A stretch of 64,000 bases of DNA from Clostridia bacterium (GCA_900770255.1 CAAGJN010000012.1:1-64000), one strand, 5' to 3'. Numbered from the stretch's first letter, positions 26,023 to 33,743 are shown. Notes: generated by a model from the sequence alone, not told the origin. A program made the numbers and translations.

Positions 26023-27234
26023 TCAGGTGCGGTAGTCGCCGTTTATCTTTACGTAGTCGTAGGTCAGATCGCAGCCCCAGGCTGTCGATGAGCTCTCGCC
26101 GGATTTGAGGTCAATTAAAATGTCTATCTCCTCCTCGGAGAGTATTTCCTTGGCCTTTTCCTCCGAGAAGTCAACGCCCGCGCCGTTTTCGCACACGAGA
26201 ATGTCGCCTTTGGAGGACTCAAAACGGACGTCGATTTTACCTACGTCAACGTCCGCGCCGCTGTAGCCTATCGCGCAGAGAACCCTGCCCCAGTTTGCGT
26301 CCGCGCCGAACATCGCGGCTTTCGTCAGCGACGAGCACACGACGCTCTTTGCCACGGTTTTTGCAGTCTCTTTGTCCGCGGCGCCGCTGACCTTACATTC
26401 GAGCAGCTTTGTCGCGCCCTCACCGTCCGCCGCTATCCTGCGGCAGAGCCAGACGGTAATGCTGTTGAGAGCCTTCATGAACTCGTCAAAGTCCGCGCCC
26501 TCGCTCTTTATCTCTCTGTTGCCGGCCATGCCGTTTGCAAGCACGGTCACCATGTCGTTTGTCGAGGTGTCGCCGTCGATGCTTATCATGTTGAAGGTCT
26601 CCGCAACGTCAGAGGAGAGCGCCTTTTGAAGCATCTCGCTGCTGATGGCACAGTCCGTCGTGATGAACACGAGCATCGTCGCCATGTTAGGATGTATCAT
26701 GCCCGAGCCCTTAGCGATACCGCCTATCCTGCATTCGACCCCGCCGATCTCAAAGCTCAAGGATATTTCCTTTTTCTTTGTGTCGGTGGTCATTATGGCC
26801 TCGGCCGCCTGCTCCGAGTTGTCGCCGAGCCCGGCCTTCAGCTCAGGAATGCCGGAGGCTATCGGTACGATGTCGAGCGGCTGGCCGATAACACCGGTCG
26901 AGGCGACAATTACGTCGCCGCTCTTTATGCCGAGAACAGAAGAGAGCAGGTCGCATGTGCGCTCGGCTATTTCGATTCCGTTTGCGTTGCAGGTGTTGGC
27001 GTTGCCGCTGTTGCAGATGACCGCCTGCGCCCTGCCGTCCTCAAGGTGCTTTTTCGTCACGGTGAGCGGAGCGCCCTTGACGAGATTTGCGGTGTATACG
27101 GCGGCGGCGTTTGCCACATTTTCGCTGTATATCAGCGCAAGATCCCTCTTTGTCCTGTTCTTGCGTATGCCGCAGTGGACGCCGGAGGCCTTAAAGCCCT
27201 TAGCGGCGCAGACGCCGCCGGATATGATTTTCAT
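26023..27234 (-). CDS. argJ: Glutamate N-acetyltransferase / amino-acid acetyltransferase
   Basis: Recycles the acetyl group from N-acetylornithine to glutamate and may also make N-acetylglutamate from acetyl-CoA. 403 residues. The self-cleavage motif is intact in GMIHPNMATMLVFI (cleavage before the Thr of ATML), producing two chains. Start ATG 27234, 7 bases after GAGGGGG; an upstream extension into argC is spurious. Presence of argJ and absence of argA/argE in the cluster indicates the cyclic arginine route. Confidence 0.96.
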   Translation of the reverse strand: MKIISGGVCAAKGFKASGVHCGIRKNRTKRDLALIYSENVANAAAVYTANLVKGAPLTVTKKHLEDGRAQAVICNSGNANTCNANGIEIAERTCDLLSSVLGIKSGDVIVASTGVIGQPLDIVPIASGIPELKAGLGDNSEQAAEAIMTTDTKKKEISLSFEIGGVECRIGGIAKGSGMIHPNMATMLVFITTDCAISSEMLQKALSSDVAETFNMISIDGDTSTNDMVTVLANGMAGNREIKSEGADFDEFMKALNSITVWLCRRIAADGEGATKLLECKVSGAADKETAKTVAKSVVCSSLTKAAMFGADANWGRVLCAIGYSGADVDVGKIDVRFESSKGDILVCENGAGVDFSEEKAKEILSEEEIDILIDLKSGESSSTAWGCDLTYDYVKINGDYRT

Positions 27235-27247
27235 GTCAGTTTCCCCC

Positions 27248-28171
27248 TCATATATCAAGGCCGAAGGCCTTATCCTTGCCTGTGACAAGGTTCAGATTTT
27301 CAAGCGCGGCGCCCGAAGCGCCCTTGCCGAGATTGTCGTATACGGCGGTGAGCAGTATACGCTCCCCGTTGCCGTAGACGGAGATCTTCATGCTGTCCTT
27401 GCCCGAGAGCGCGCCGGCGCAGAGAAAGCCGCCGTTGTCGGCATGCCCGCAGAAGGTGACAACCGGGCCTGCGTATTTTGAGCGGTATATTTCCGCTATA
27501 TCGGAAGATTTGCAGCTTATCTGTTCGGCAAACAGCGGAACGGTGACCTGCATGCCGCTGTAAAAATCATCGACTACGGGGCAGAATATCGGAGCGTTGT
27601 CGATCCCGGTTATGCCCTTCATCTCTTTTAAGTGCTTGTGCTGCTGCCCGAGCCCGTACTGTCTGGGCGCAGAGAGCAGCGAGCCTTTTTCTTCGCCCTC
27701 ATATTCTTCGATCATCTTCTTGCCGCCTCCGCTGTAGCCTGTGAGCGAGTAGCAGGAGAGCAGCGCGTTTCTGCCGAGTACGCCCGCTTCAACGAGCGGG
27801 TAGACGAGCGCTATAAATCCGCCCGCGTGGCAGCCGGGGACTGCGATGCGCTTTGATTTGATTATGTTCTGCTCGAAAGCCTCAGACAGCTCGGGAAAGC
27901 CGTAAGCCCAGCCTTCGGCGGTGCGGTGTGCGGTGGATGTGTCGATGATAACGGTGTCGGGATTTTCAACGAGCTCGACCGCCTCGACCGCCGCGGCGTC
28001 CGGCAGGCAGAGAAAAGCGACATCGGCGCCGTTCAGCGCCTGCTTTCTGCTTGCGGCGTCCTTTCGCTGAGCTTCGGAGAGTGTTATAAGCTCAATGTCG
28101 TCCCTCGACGCGAGCCTGTCATGTATTCGCAGGCCGGTCGTACCTGCGCTGCCGTCAATAAAAATTTTCAT
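27248..28171 (-). CDS. argC: N-acetyl-gamma-glutamyl-phosphate reductase, type 2
   Basis: NADPH-dependent reduction of N-acetylglutamyl phosphate. 307 residues, the shorter type-2 ArgC that begins FIDGSAGTTGLRIHDRL. The catalytic cysteine lies in AVPGCHAGGFIALVYPL; YSLTGYSGGGKKMIEEYE is the following conserved block. First gene of argCJBDF. ATG 28171 has AGGAGC 7 bases upstream. Confidence 0.95.
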   Translation of the reverse strand: MKIFIDGSAGTTGLRIHDRLASRDDIELITLSEAQRKDAASRKQALNGADVAFLCLPDAAAVEAVELVENPDTVIIDTSTAHRTAEGWAYGFPELSEAFEQNIIKSKRIAVPGCHAGGFIALVYPLVEAGVLGRNALLSCYSLTGYSGGGKKMIEEYEGEEKGSLLSAPRQYGLGQQHKHLKEMKGITGIDNAPIFCPVVDDFYSGMQVTVPLFAEQISCKSSDIAEIYRSKYAGPVVTFCGHADNGGFLCAGALSGKDSMKISVYGNGERILLTAVYDNLGKGASGAALENLNLVTGKDKAFGLDI

Positions 28172-28211
28172 AGCCTGCTCCTGCTTCGAAAAAATGCGTT
28201 TTTGTGGATCC

Positions 28212-28235
28212 GGCGCCGGCAGTAACGCCGGCGCC
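28212..28235 (-). other. GC-rich hairpin in argC leader
   Basis: Perfect 9-bp stem ggcgccggc (28212-28220) with gccggcgcc (28227-28235), 6-base loop, located between the predicted argC transcription start and its ribosome site. A TTTTTT run follows about 20 bases later on the - strand, too far for a standard terminator. Role unknown. Confidence 0.5.
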
Positions 28236-28246
28236 ATTCGCTGAGA

Positions 28247-28260
28247 TGTAAGTTTATTCA
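28247..28260. promoter_or_regulatory. Second, weaker ARG box
   Basis: TGTAAGTTTATTCA matches the ArgR/AhrC core TGNATWWWWATNCA at 12 of 14 positions. It is 42 bases, four helical turns, from the better box and lies just downstream of the predicted transcription start. Confidence 0.5.
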
Positions 28261-28274
28261 TTCAAGCAAGTAAT

Positions 28275-28303
28275 AATATACCATAAAATGTATAATTATT
28301 CAA
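28275..28303 (-). promoter_or_regulatory. Sigma-A promoter of argCJBDF
   Basis: On the - strand TTGAAT (28298-28303), 17-base spacer, TATATT (28275-28280) with a TGG extended -10. The -35 and spacer are covered by an ARG box. Confidence 0.7.
28289..28302. promoter_or_regulatory. ARG box (ArgR/AhrC operator) over argC promoter
   Basis: TGTATAATTATTCA fully matches the degenerate ArgR/AhrC core TGNATWWWWATNCA. It overlaps the argC -35 and spacer, so binding of arginine-loaded ArgR would block RNA polymerase. No argR gene is visible in the window. Confidence 0.72.
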
Positions 28304-28403
28304 GTAATTTGAGATAATAAATTCAACTTTGTTAATGATGTACCATACATGGGGCTAACACAGATAAGCTTTGTTGCATTTGACAGCGGCGAAGAAAAAA
28401 CAG

Positions 28404-28434
28404 TAAAAAAATTCGGCAGGGGAGAACCCTGCCG
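28404..28434 (-). terminator. Terminator of choloylglycine hydrolase gene
   Basis: Perfect 8-bp stem cggcaggg (28414-28421) with ccctgccg (28427-28434), 5-base loop; on the - strand followed by aaTTTTTTT. Confidence 0.9.
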
Positions 28435-28441
28435 TGAAAAA

Positions 28442-29416
28442 TCAATTCTGATATCTGAACTCCTCTTTGTCGAGCATCGGATAGCGGATGAGGGTGCTGC
28501 CGTCAAGCTCCTCCCGGTGCATATCGACTGCGTTAATGCCGCGGCCGCTGTAGGTTGTGTAGTAGTATATGCCTCTGTCTGCGTTCCAGCAGGAGGTGTA
28601 TATCGTGATCTCATATTTGCCTTCTCCGACCTCGCAGCAGCCGCGCTGCTGATCGACAGAGCCGAGAATATGGAAGAACTGGCCTACGCTCTCCTCTTCG
28701 GAGTCTCCGGAGACCGAGTGCAGCTTTGTGAATGCGGCCCTGACAAAACGCGATGCGGAGGACAGGTCGCCGGGCAGGCCGAGCGCGCCCATGCCGCGGC
28801 TGTAAGTGTGAAGCTCAAGCTTGTCGGAAAAGAGGTTTTCCGGCTGCTTCGGCGACAGATGCATGTAGTTGTTTAAGCTGAACATCTGCTGATCAAACGG
28901 GGGGTTATTTGTGAGCACGCCGACGGGGTTTTCGTATATCTTCAAGCCGTCCTTGACCGCTTCAACCGTTATCGCGCCGCTCTTGTCCGCGATTATCCAA
29001 TGGAGCTGTGCCGCCGGAAAGTGCTCGTTATACGGCGTGCCGACGAGGTTTATTTTTTCGATCGCCGCCCGGGCTTCACCGAGCGTGGAAAATTGGCTGA
29101 GAACCCACGGGATAAATTCAAACTGCGCGACATTTGTTTCGCCGTCCTGCGTCTGAGTATAGTGCGCGTTGCCGACAAAGTTGAGCCCTGCCATGCCGAG
29201 ACCTTTTTCGTTGACTGCGTCATAGTAGAGCGGATAATTTTCAAAGACATGCGCCATGCCGATCACAGCGTAATGGCTGTCCGTCCGGCCGCCGTGGCGA
29301 AAGGCAAGGGGATAGCGGCGCGGCATGATCGTTATTTCCTCACCGTAGGAAAACTCATAGTCAAGAGTCCTGCCCATATAGAGATCCTTTGTCTGATAAG
29401 TTGCTGCTGTGCACAT
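28442..29416 (-). CDS. Choloylglycine hydrolase family protein (bile salt hydrolase / penicillin V acylase)
   Basis: 324 residues, the usual length. The protein begins Met-Cys, so Cys2 becomes the N-terminal nucleophile after Met removal. The other expected catalytic positions are found: R16 and D19 in GRTLDYE, N79 in AGLNF, the NN pair 170-171 in GVLTNNPPFD and R223 in SRFVRAAF. It lacks a signal peptide, as cytoplasmic bile salt hydrolases do. Bile salt deconjugation is the likely role in a gut organism, but penicillin V acylases share these residues. Start is ATG 29416 behind GGAGG; the frame remains open upstream to 29716 but that part is repeat-like non-coding DNA. Confidence 0.9.
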   Translation of the reverse strand: MCTAATYQTKDLYMGRTLDYEFSYGEEITIMPRRYPLAFRHGGRTDSHYAVIGMAHVFENYPLYYDAVNEKGLGMAGLNFVGNAHYTQTQDGETNVAQFEFIPWVLSQFSTLGEARAAIEKINLVGTPYNEHFPAAQLHWIIADKSGAITVEAVKDGLKIYENPVGVLTNNPPFDQQMFSLNNYMHLSPKQPENLFSDKLELHTYSRGMGALGLPGDLSSASRFVRAAFTKLHSVSGDSEEESVGQFFHILGSVDQQRGCCEVGEGKYEITIYTSCWNADRGIYYYTTYSGRGINAVDMHREELDGSTLIRYPMLDKEEFRYQN

Positions 29417-29452
29417 AGCGGCCTCCGTGTTTTCGTCATAATATTGAAGTAT

Positions 29453-29480
29453 ACTATAAGTTTGCACACTAAAGTGTGAA
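29453..29480 (-). promoter_or_regulatory. Promoter of choloylglycine hydrolase with palindrome
   Basis: On the - strand TTCACA (29475-29480), 16-base spacer, TATAGT (29453-29458). The palindrome cacactaaagtgtg (29465-29478) overlaps the -35 and spacer and could be an operator. Confidence 0.55.
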
Positions 29481-29866
29481 TATTCAAAGAACAGATTTTT
29501 AACATTAAGGATAAGATTTACAGACGGCTTAAAGCCTTGTTCGGCGTTTTTGTCTGAGAAAAAACGCCGAAAAGAAAAGGCGGACGGAGTTTTACCACTG
29601 CACCCTACGCACGCCGCCGCACGGCGGAAAGTCCGATAGTACCAATCTGTTGCCCGTGCATACGTCTGCAAGTCCGCTTTGCGGACGAGCGAAGGCCGGC
29701 GAGACTTGCTGAGCAAGCCATTTCCTCGTTTGGTGCATCGGTTGCATCAAATGCCGTGCGTCGACATTGGTTTATAATGATAACAACGTGAATGTTACTG
29801 TTTGCTTTTCCTTATCTTTTTAATGATGCTTTACTTCAATTATTTGATATATTAGACAAAATCCCC
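29481..29866. other. Intergenic region with dispersed-repeat-like hairpins
   Basis: No gene recognised. It contains three clear hairpins: cggcgttttt/aaaaacgccg (29542-29569), gtccgc/gcggac (29672-29686) and cttgct/agcaag (29705-29717). The stretch 29560-29765 is GC-rich between two AT-rich flanks and resembles in style the multi-copy intergenic repeats of gut Clostridia; that resemblance is from memory and unverified. Confidence 0.5.
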
Positions 29867-29894
29867 TTGTTTTTTTCTTGTACGGTGGTATAAT
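29867..29894 (+). promoter_or_regulatory. Sigma-A promoter of EcsC-family gene
   Basis: TTGTTT (29867-29872), 16-base spacer, TATAAT (29889-29894) with TGG extended -10, leaving a leader of about 55 bases. Confidence 0.7.
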
Positions 29895-29956
29895 AAAAAC
29901 CAAAGACGCGAAAAAAACGATCTCTGTTATGACTAAAAACAAGGAGATGTCATGCA

Positions 29957-30988
29957 ATGGAAAATCAAATGCAAGTCGCTAAAGAAGTTTCTTTAGAAAA
30001 TATTATTACAGCATCGGTAAAAATTCCCGGTGTGAAAGTTGACAGGAATAAATTTCTGGAAGAAATGTTCTCATCAGAAAACGTTAATTTGCAAGATATT
30101 CTGAGCTTTGGCCCGATTGAAGCCGGGGTGTCGAGAGAAAAGCTTTCACAGCTTTCCGGAAAACTTATTATAAAACGCACGAGCCAATCTTCAATCGCTT
30201 CGTTTGCAGCCGGAATACCGGGAGGTCTTGCCATGGCTGCAACGATTCCCGCAGATGTGCTTCAGTTTTTTGGAATGGCGCTTAGATTAGCTCAAGAACT
30301 CTCATATTTATATGGAGCGCAGGATTTGTGGCATGATGGGGAGATTGATGATGAACGGATAAAATCTCAGTTGATAATGTATTGCGGCGTTATGTTCGGC
30401 GTTTCAGGTGCGGTTTCCGGTGTCAGAGTTCTGTCAGCGCAAGTAGCTAAAACAACATTAAAAAAGCTTCCGCAAAAGGCTTTAACAAAAACCTTTTGGT
30501 ATCCTATTGTGAAGCAAATAGGAAAAGCGATTGGTGTTAAAGTCACCAAAACTGCGGTTGCGCAGGGCGTGTCAAAAGCGATACCGATTATCGGGGGTGT
30601 TATTTCCGGGGGGTTGAATTTTGCTTCTATGATGCCGATGGCAAAGAGATTAAACACGGCATTTGACAAAGCTTGCTTTGACTATAGCGAGGAAGAACTT
30701 AACTCCGATATCAATGAGATAGAAAGAGTTGCTTCGTATGTTGATGTCGAGCCGCCGAAGCTTCAAAAAGAAATATCGGCAGTTAAAGATAAAGTTTCCC
30801 AAGGCATTAAGTCTGTTGGTTCTGGACTTTCCGGGTTGCTTAATAAAAAGGCAGATGGCATTTCTGGCGTTGAAGAGTCATATGATGAGAAGATAGAGAA
30901 GGTAAAGAAACTGAAGGATCTGCTTGATATCGGAGCGATAACGCAAGAAGAGTTTGATATAAAAAAGAAAGAAATATTAGACCTTTGA
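29957..30988 (+). CDS. EcsC-like protein with C-terminal SHOCT domain
   Basis: 343 residues. The centre (about 75-250) resembles the EcsC family: AAGIPGGLAMAATIPADVLQ, then a Gly/Ala-rich helical stretch ending IPIIGGVISGGLNFASM, which would sit at or in a membrane. Residues about 255-310 are charged linker. The last 32 residues (KVKKLKDLLDIGAITQEEFD onward) are a SHOCT domain, a small oligomerisation/binding module. Function unknown; EcsC-type proteins are often accessory genes. Base and codon use is visibly AT-richer than its neighbours, suggesting acquisition. AAGGAG at 29941-29946 is 10 bases before ATG. Confidence 0.75.
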   Translation: MENQMQVAKEVSLENIITASVKIPGVKVDRNKFLEEMFSSENVNLQDILSFGPIEAGVSREKLSQLSGKLIIKRTSQSSIASFAAGIPGGLAMAATIPADVLQFFGMALRLAQELSYLYGAQDLWHDGEIDDERIKSQLIMYCGVMFGVSGAVSGVRVLSAQVAKTTLKKLPQKALTKTFWYPIVKQIGKAIGVKVTKTAVAQGVSKAIPIIGGVISGGLNFASMMPMAKRLNTAFDKACFDYSEEELNSDINEIERVASYVDVEPPKLQKEISAVKDKVSQGIKSVGSGLSGLLNKKADGISGVEESYDEKIEKVKKLKDLLDIGAITQEEFDIKKKEILDL

Positions 30989-30998
30989 TCAAAATCAC

Positions 30999-31029
30999 GA
31001 CCCGGCACTTTAAAGTGCCGGGTCTTTGT
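30999..31029. terminator. Bidirectional terminator, EcsC gene / lysine transporter
   Basis: Perfect palindrome gacccggcactt...aagtgccgggtc spanning 30999-31024 with a near-absent loop, then ctttgtctttg on the + side and gtgattttgat on the - side. Confidence 0.88.
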
Positions 31030-31042
31030 CTTTGCTGTTATT

Positions 31043-31783
31043 TTATCTCGCCAAAAATCTGGAGAGGAAGTCGCGGGTCTTGGGATCCTGCGGATTCTCA
31101 AAGATGTCCTTCGGATTGCCCTCTTCGCAGATGAGGCCATCCGCCATGAAGACGACGTTTGTGGAAACATCCCTTGCGAATGCCATCTCGTGCGTGACAA
31201 CAATCATCGTCAGACCCTCCTGCGCGAGGCCGCGCATAACGTCGAGAACCTCGCCCACCATCTGCGGATCGAGCGCGCTCGTCGGCTCGTCAAAGAGCAG
31301 CACCTCGGGCTCCATCGCAAGCGCGCGCGCGATTGCGACGCGCTGTTTCTGGCCGCCGGAGAGTTGGGCGGGCTTTGCGTTGATATACGGCGCCATGCCG
31401 ACCTTTTTAAGATACTTCATGGCAATCTCCTCGGCCTGCTTGCGGTTGCGCTTGAGAACCGATACCTGACCTGTTACGCAGTTGCCCAGAGCCGTCATGT
31501 TGTTGAACAGATTAAAGCTCTGGAACACCATTCCGACCTTTGCTCTGTACCGCGAAAGGCTGAAATCGTGGGCGGTGATGTCCTGCCCGTGATATAGCAC
31601 CTCGCCGGCGGTGGGAGTTTCGAGAAGATTGATGCAGCGCAGCATCGTGCTCTTGCCGGAGCCGGAGGCGCCGATGATGCTGAGAACCTCTCCCTTGTCC
31701 ACGCTCAGATTTATGTCGCGCAGAACAACGTTGTCGCCGAACTGCTTCTGAAGGTGTCTGAGCTCAATAACTTTTTCTGCCAT
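31043..31783 (-). CDS. Amino-acid ABC transporter ATP-binding protein (lysine, predicted)
   Basis: Energises the importer formed with the two genes upstream. 246 residues of the GlnQ/HisP polar amino-acid family. Walker [10 protein letters not shown] at 38-46, Q-loop MVFQSFNLF, signature LSGGQKQR, Walker [13 protein letters not shown]-loop VVTHEM. The next gene upstream ends 3 bases before its ATG. Lysine is proposed as substrate only from the L-box riboswitch ahead of the operon. Confidence 0.93.
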   Translation of the reverse strand: MAEKVIELRHLQKQFGDNVVLRDINLSVDKGEVLSIIGASGSGKSTMLRCINLLETPTAGEVLYHGQDITAHDFSLSRYRAKVGMVFQSFNLFNNMTALGNCVTGQVSVLKRNRKQAEEIAMKYLKKVGMAPYINAKPAQLSGGQKQRVAIARALAMEPEVLLFDEPTSALDPQMVGEVLDVMRGLAQEGLTMIVVTHEMAFARDVSTNVVFMADGLICEEGNPKDIFENPQDPKTRDFLSRFLAR

Positions 31784-31786
31784 AAC

Positions 31787-32554
31787 TCAGCCCTCCTCTT
31801 TACTGACGTGTATCTCGGCCTCAGAGTCGCTCTGTGAGCCGAAAACGGTGTAGGTGTCCTTGCCTGCGAGTTTCTTCTCGATGAGGCGCAGCAGGCGCGT
31901 AATTGTGAAGGTCATGATGAAGTAGATCACGCAGACGACCAGGTAGGTCTGGAAGGTCTGGAAGTTCTGCCTTTTGATGATACCCGCGAAGTAGTAAAGC
32001 TCTGTAACGCCGATAACATTAAGAACTGAGGTGTCCTTGATATTGATGACGAATTCGTTGCTTACTGACGGCAGGATATTGCGCATGACCTGCGGGATGA
32101 TGACTTTGAACATCGTCTGCGAGTGGGTCATGCCGATTGACATAGCGCCCTCGAACTGCCCTTTGTCAATGGAGATTATGCCGCCGCGGACGATCTCGGC
32201 CATATATGCGCCGGTGTTGATTGAGACTATCAGCATACCCGAGGGGATGAGGGGCAGCGTGTTGCCGCCCGTCGCAAAAGCGTAGCCCCAGTATATGACC
32301 ATCGACTGAACCATCATGGGCGTGCCGCGAAAGACCTCAACGTAGACCGCGATGATCGCGTTGAGTATCTTGTGAAGCGCGCGCAGCACCGGGTTCTTTG
32401 AGAGTGCCGCCGTGCGGATAATGCCGGTGAGAAGGCCGATAATGAGACCTATCACCGTACCGACAAGCGAGATAAGCAGGGTGTTGCCCACGCCCTTTAA
32501 GAGCAGAGGATAGTATTTTACGAGTATGTTTAGAACGTCATTTAAAAAGCTCAT
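31787..32554 (-). CDS. Amino-acid ABC transporter permease (lysine, predicted)
   Basis: 255-residue HisM/GlnP-type inner-membrane permease with about five helices. The conserved EVFRGTPMMVQ segment and the EAA coupling loop near GQFEGAMSIGMTHSQTMFKV are present. It has a charged C-terminal tail of about 25 residues after the last helix. It would form the homodimeric channel with the ATPase encoded 3 bases downstream; the binding-protein gene is 11 bases upstream. Confidence 0.93.
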   Translation of the reverse strand: MSFLNDVLNILVKYYPLLLKGVGNTLLISLVGTVIGLIIGLLTGIIRTAALSKNPVLRALHKILNAIIAVYVEVFRGTPMMVQSMVIYWGYAFATGGNTLPLIPSGMLIVSINTGAYMAEIVRGGIISIDKGQFEGAMSIGMTHSQTMFKVIIPQVMRNILPSVSNEFVINIKDTSVLNVIGVTELYYFAGIIKRQNFQTFQTYLVVCVIYFIMTFTITRLLRLIEKKLAGKDTYTVFGSQSDSEAEIHVSKEEG

Positions 32555-32565
32555 ATCTACTCCGA

Positions 32566-33447
32566 TTATTTCTTGATGATGATGACGAGGTTCGACTCAT
32601 AGTAGGTGCTTGTGAAATCGATCTCCTTCTCGCGCTCTGCGGTCGGGCTCATGCCTGCGACGATAGCGTCGATAGCGCCGGAGTTGAGCGCGGGGATAAG
32701 GGAATCCCACTCATACTGATAAACCTCGAGCTTGAGGCCGAGTTTGTTAGCAACGTACTGTGCGATCTGAACGTCGTAGCCGTTTGCATAGAGGCCTTCC
32801 TTGCCCTCGCCGCTTATCGGAACAGCGCCCAGGCTCTTGCCCTCGGTGTCGGTCCAGTTGTAGGGCTTATAGGCGCACTCCATGCCGACCTTGAGCGTGC
32901 CGTTGGTCTGCGCGGGAGCGTCGCAGCTGATTGCAAACTCGTCAACAGTGCCGCCGTTTGCAATCGTGATGATCTGCTTCATGAGCTCCTGCTTCTGATC
33001 CTCGCTGATCTCAGCGAGGACTGCGTTGATCTTCTCACGCAGGGCGGAGCCGTCCTTGAGGCCGATAGCGATGCCGACGTCGGCGGCGGTCGCCTTAAAG
33101 CCGGTGTCGTTGTTCTTGAGCGGGATGTAGGTGAGGGTGCTGTCAGCCTGGCACTCGGAGAGAGCCGTCGGCTCCTCTGCGATATAGCCGTCGATAGCGC
33201 CGCTCTTTACGGCTGTGAGCAGATCGGCGAACTCGGGATAAGTGGAGGACTGAACGTCCTCGATCTGAGTGAGCGCGTCTGCGTGGAAAGTGCCTGCCTG
33301 GGCAGCGATCTTGGCGCCCTTGAGGTCGGCGAGCGACTTCGCGTTTCTGATGTCTACTGAACTGCCGCCGTTGTCGCAGCCGGTGAATATCGCTGCGCAC
33401 ATGACAAGCGCGAGCACAACGGCAATAATCCTCTTGGTTCTGTTCAT
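32566..33447 (-). CDS. Circularly permuted amino-acid substrate-binding lipoprotein (lysine, predicted)
   Basis: 293 residues. Signal peptide with lipobox FTGC, Cys24 lipidated, so anchored outside the membrane. Residues 35-165 match the second lobe of a family-3 binding protein (SLADLKGAKIAAQAGT, AIDGYIAEEPTA, GIAIGLKDGSALREKINAVL), which normally comes after lobe 1. Residues 184-293 are lobe 1 (LKVGMECAYKPYNW, YDVQIAQYVANKLG, SLIPALNSGAIDAIVAGMS, EREKEIDFTSTYYESNLVII), which normally comes first. The chain stops exactly at the hinge strand (VIIIKK), where lobe 2 would begin. R272 (carboxylate ligand position) and E91 (position of the usual Asp) can be aligned. ATG 33447 is 9 bases after AGGAG. 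Confidence 0.9.
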   Translation of the reverse strand: MNRTKRIIAVVLALVMCAAIFTGCDNGGSSVDIRNAKSLADLKGAKIAAQAGTFHADALTQIEDVQSSTYPEFADLLTAVKSGAIDGYIAEEPTALSECQADSTLTYIPLKNNDTGFKATAADVGIAIGLKDGSALREKINAVLAEISEDQKQELMKQIITIANGGTVDEFAISCDAPAQTNGTLKVGMECAYKPYNWTDTEGKSLGAVPISGEGKEGLYANGYDVQIAQYVANKLGLKLEVYQYEWDSLIPALNSGAIDAIVAGMSPTAEREKEIDFTSTYYESNLVIIIKK

Positions 33448-33462
33448 TAATACCATCTCCTG

Positions 33463-33507
33463 AAAAAAATTAAATAAGCCTGCGACCCGAAGAGGTATCA
33501 CAGGCTT
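33463..33507 (-). terminator. Riboswitch-controlled terminator
   Basis: On the - strand the hairpin aagcctg...caggctt (33476-33507) exits into atttaaTTTTTTT (33463-33475). It lies between the L-box aptamer and the binding-protein start codon, as expected for transcription attenuation when lysine is bound. Confidence 0.85.
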
Positions 33508-33524
33508 TGTTGTATGCGAAAAAA

Positions 33525-33697
33525 CCGATGATAGCGCTCCACATAAGTCATGTGACAGTCCAACGCCTGTTCGGCGCAGTCCCAGCGGAATCACGGCGGC
33601 AACCGTGAAACTACTTCGGCGGATCCGCCTTTCTCCCGCAGCCGCTCGCCGGCGTTGCTGCTGGATACTGATCTCGTCCGCATCCTCTATCAAGTGC
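33525..33697 (-). ncRNA. Lysine riboswitch (L-box)
   Basis: On the - strand the conserved L-box landmarks occur in order: TAGAGGATGCGGACGAG near the 5' end, GAGAAAGGCGGATCCGCCGA, GCTGGGACTGC, GGACTGTCAC and the 3' closing GGAGCGCTATCATC. Helix P1 forms from ttgatag (near 33690) and ctatcat (near 33530). It is flanked by a consensus promoter and a terminator, so it is most likely a transcriptional OFF switch for lysine uptake. Confidence 0.93.
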
Positions 33698-33714
33698 TGT
33701 CTTAAATTAAGCTG

Positions 33715-33743
33715 ATTATACCCCGCGTTTTTCGCTTTGTCAA
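33715..33743 (-). promoter_or_regulatory. Consensus sigma-A promoter of lysine transporter operon
   Basis: On the - strand TTGACA (33738-33743), 17-base spacer, TATAAT (33715-33720): perfect consensus, directly ahead of the L-box. Confidence 0.92.

Noticed and set aside
29622..29635. cggcggaaagtccg, resembling the conserved GAGGAAAGTCCG of RNase P RNA
   Set aside because: None of the other conserved RNase P regions is found around it, so the match looks accidental.
29417..29716. N-terminal extension of the choloylglycine hydrolase frame
   Set aside because: It would remove the essential Met-Cys start, crosses the promoter and palindrome, and its sequence is repeat-like non-coding DNA.
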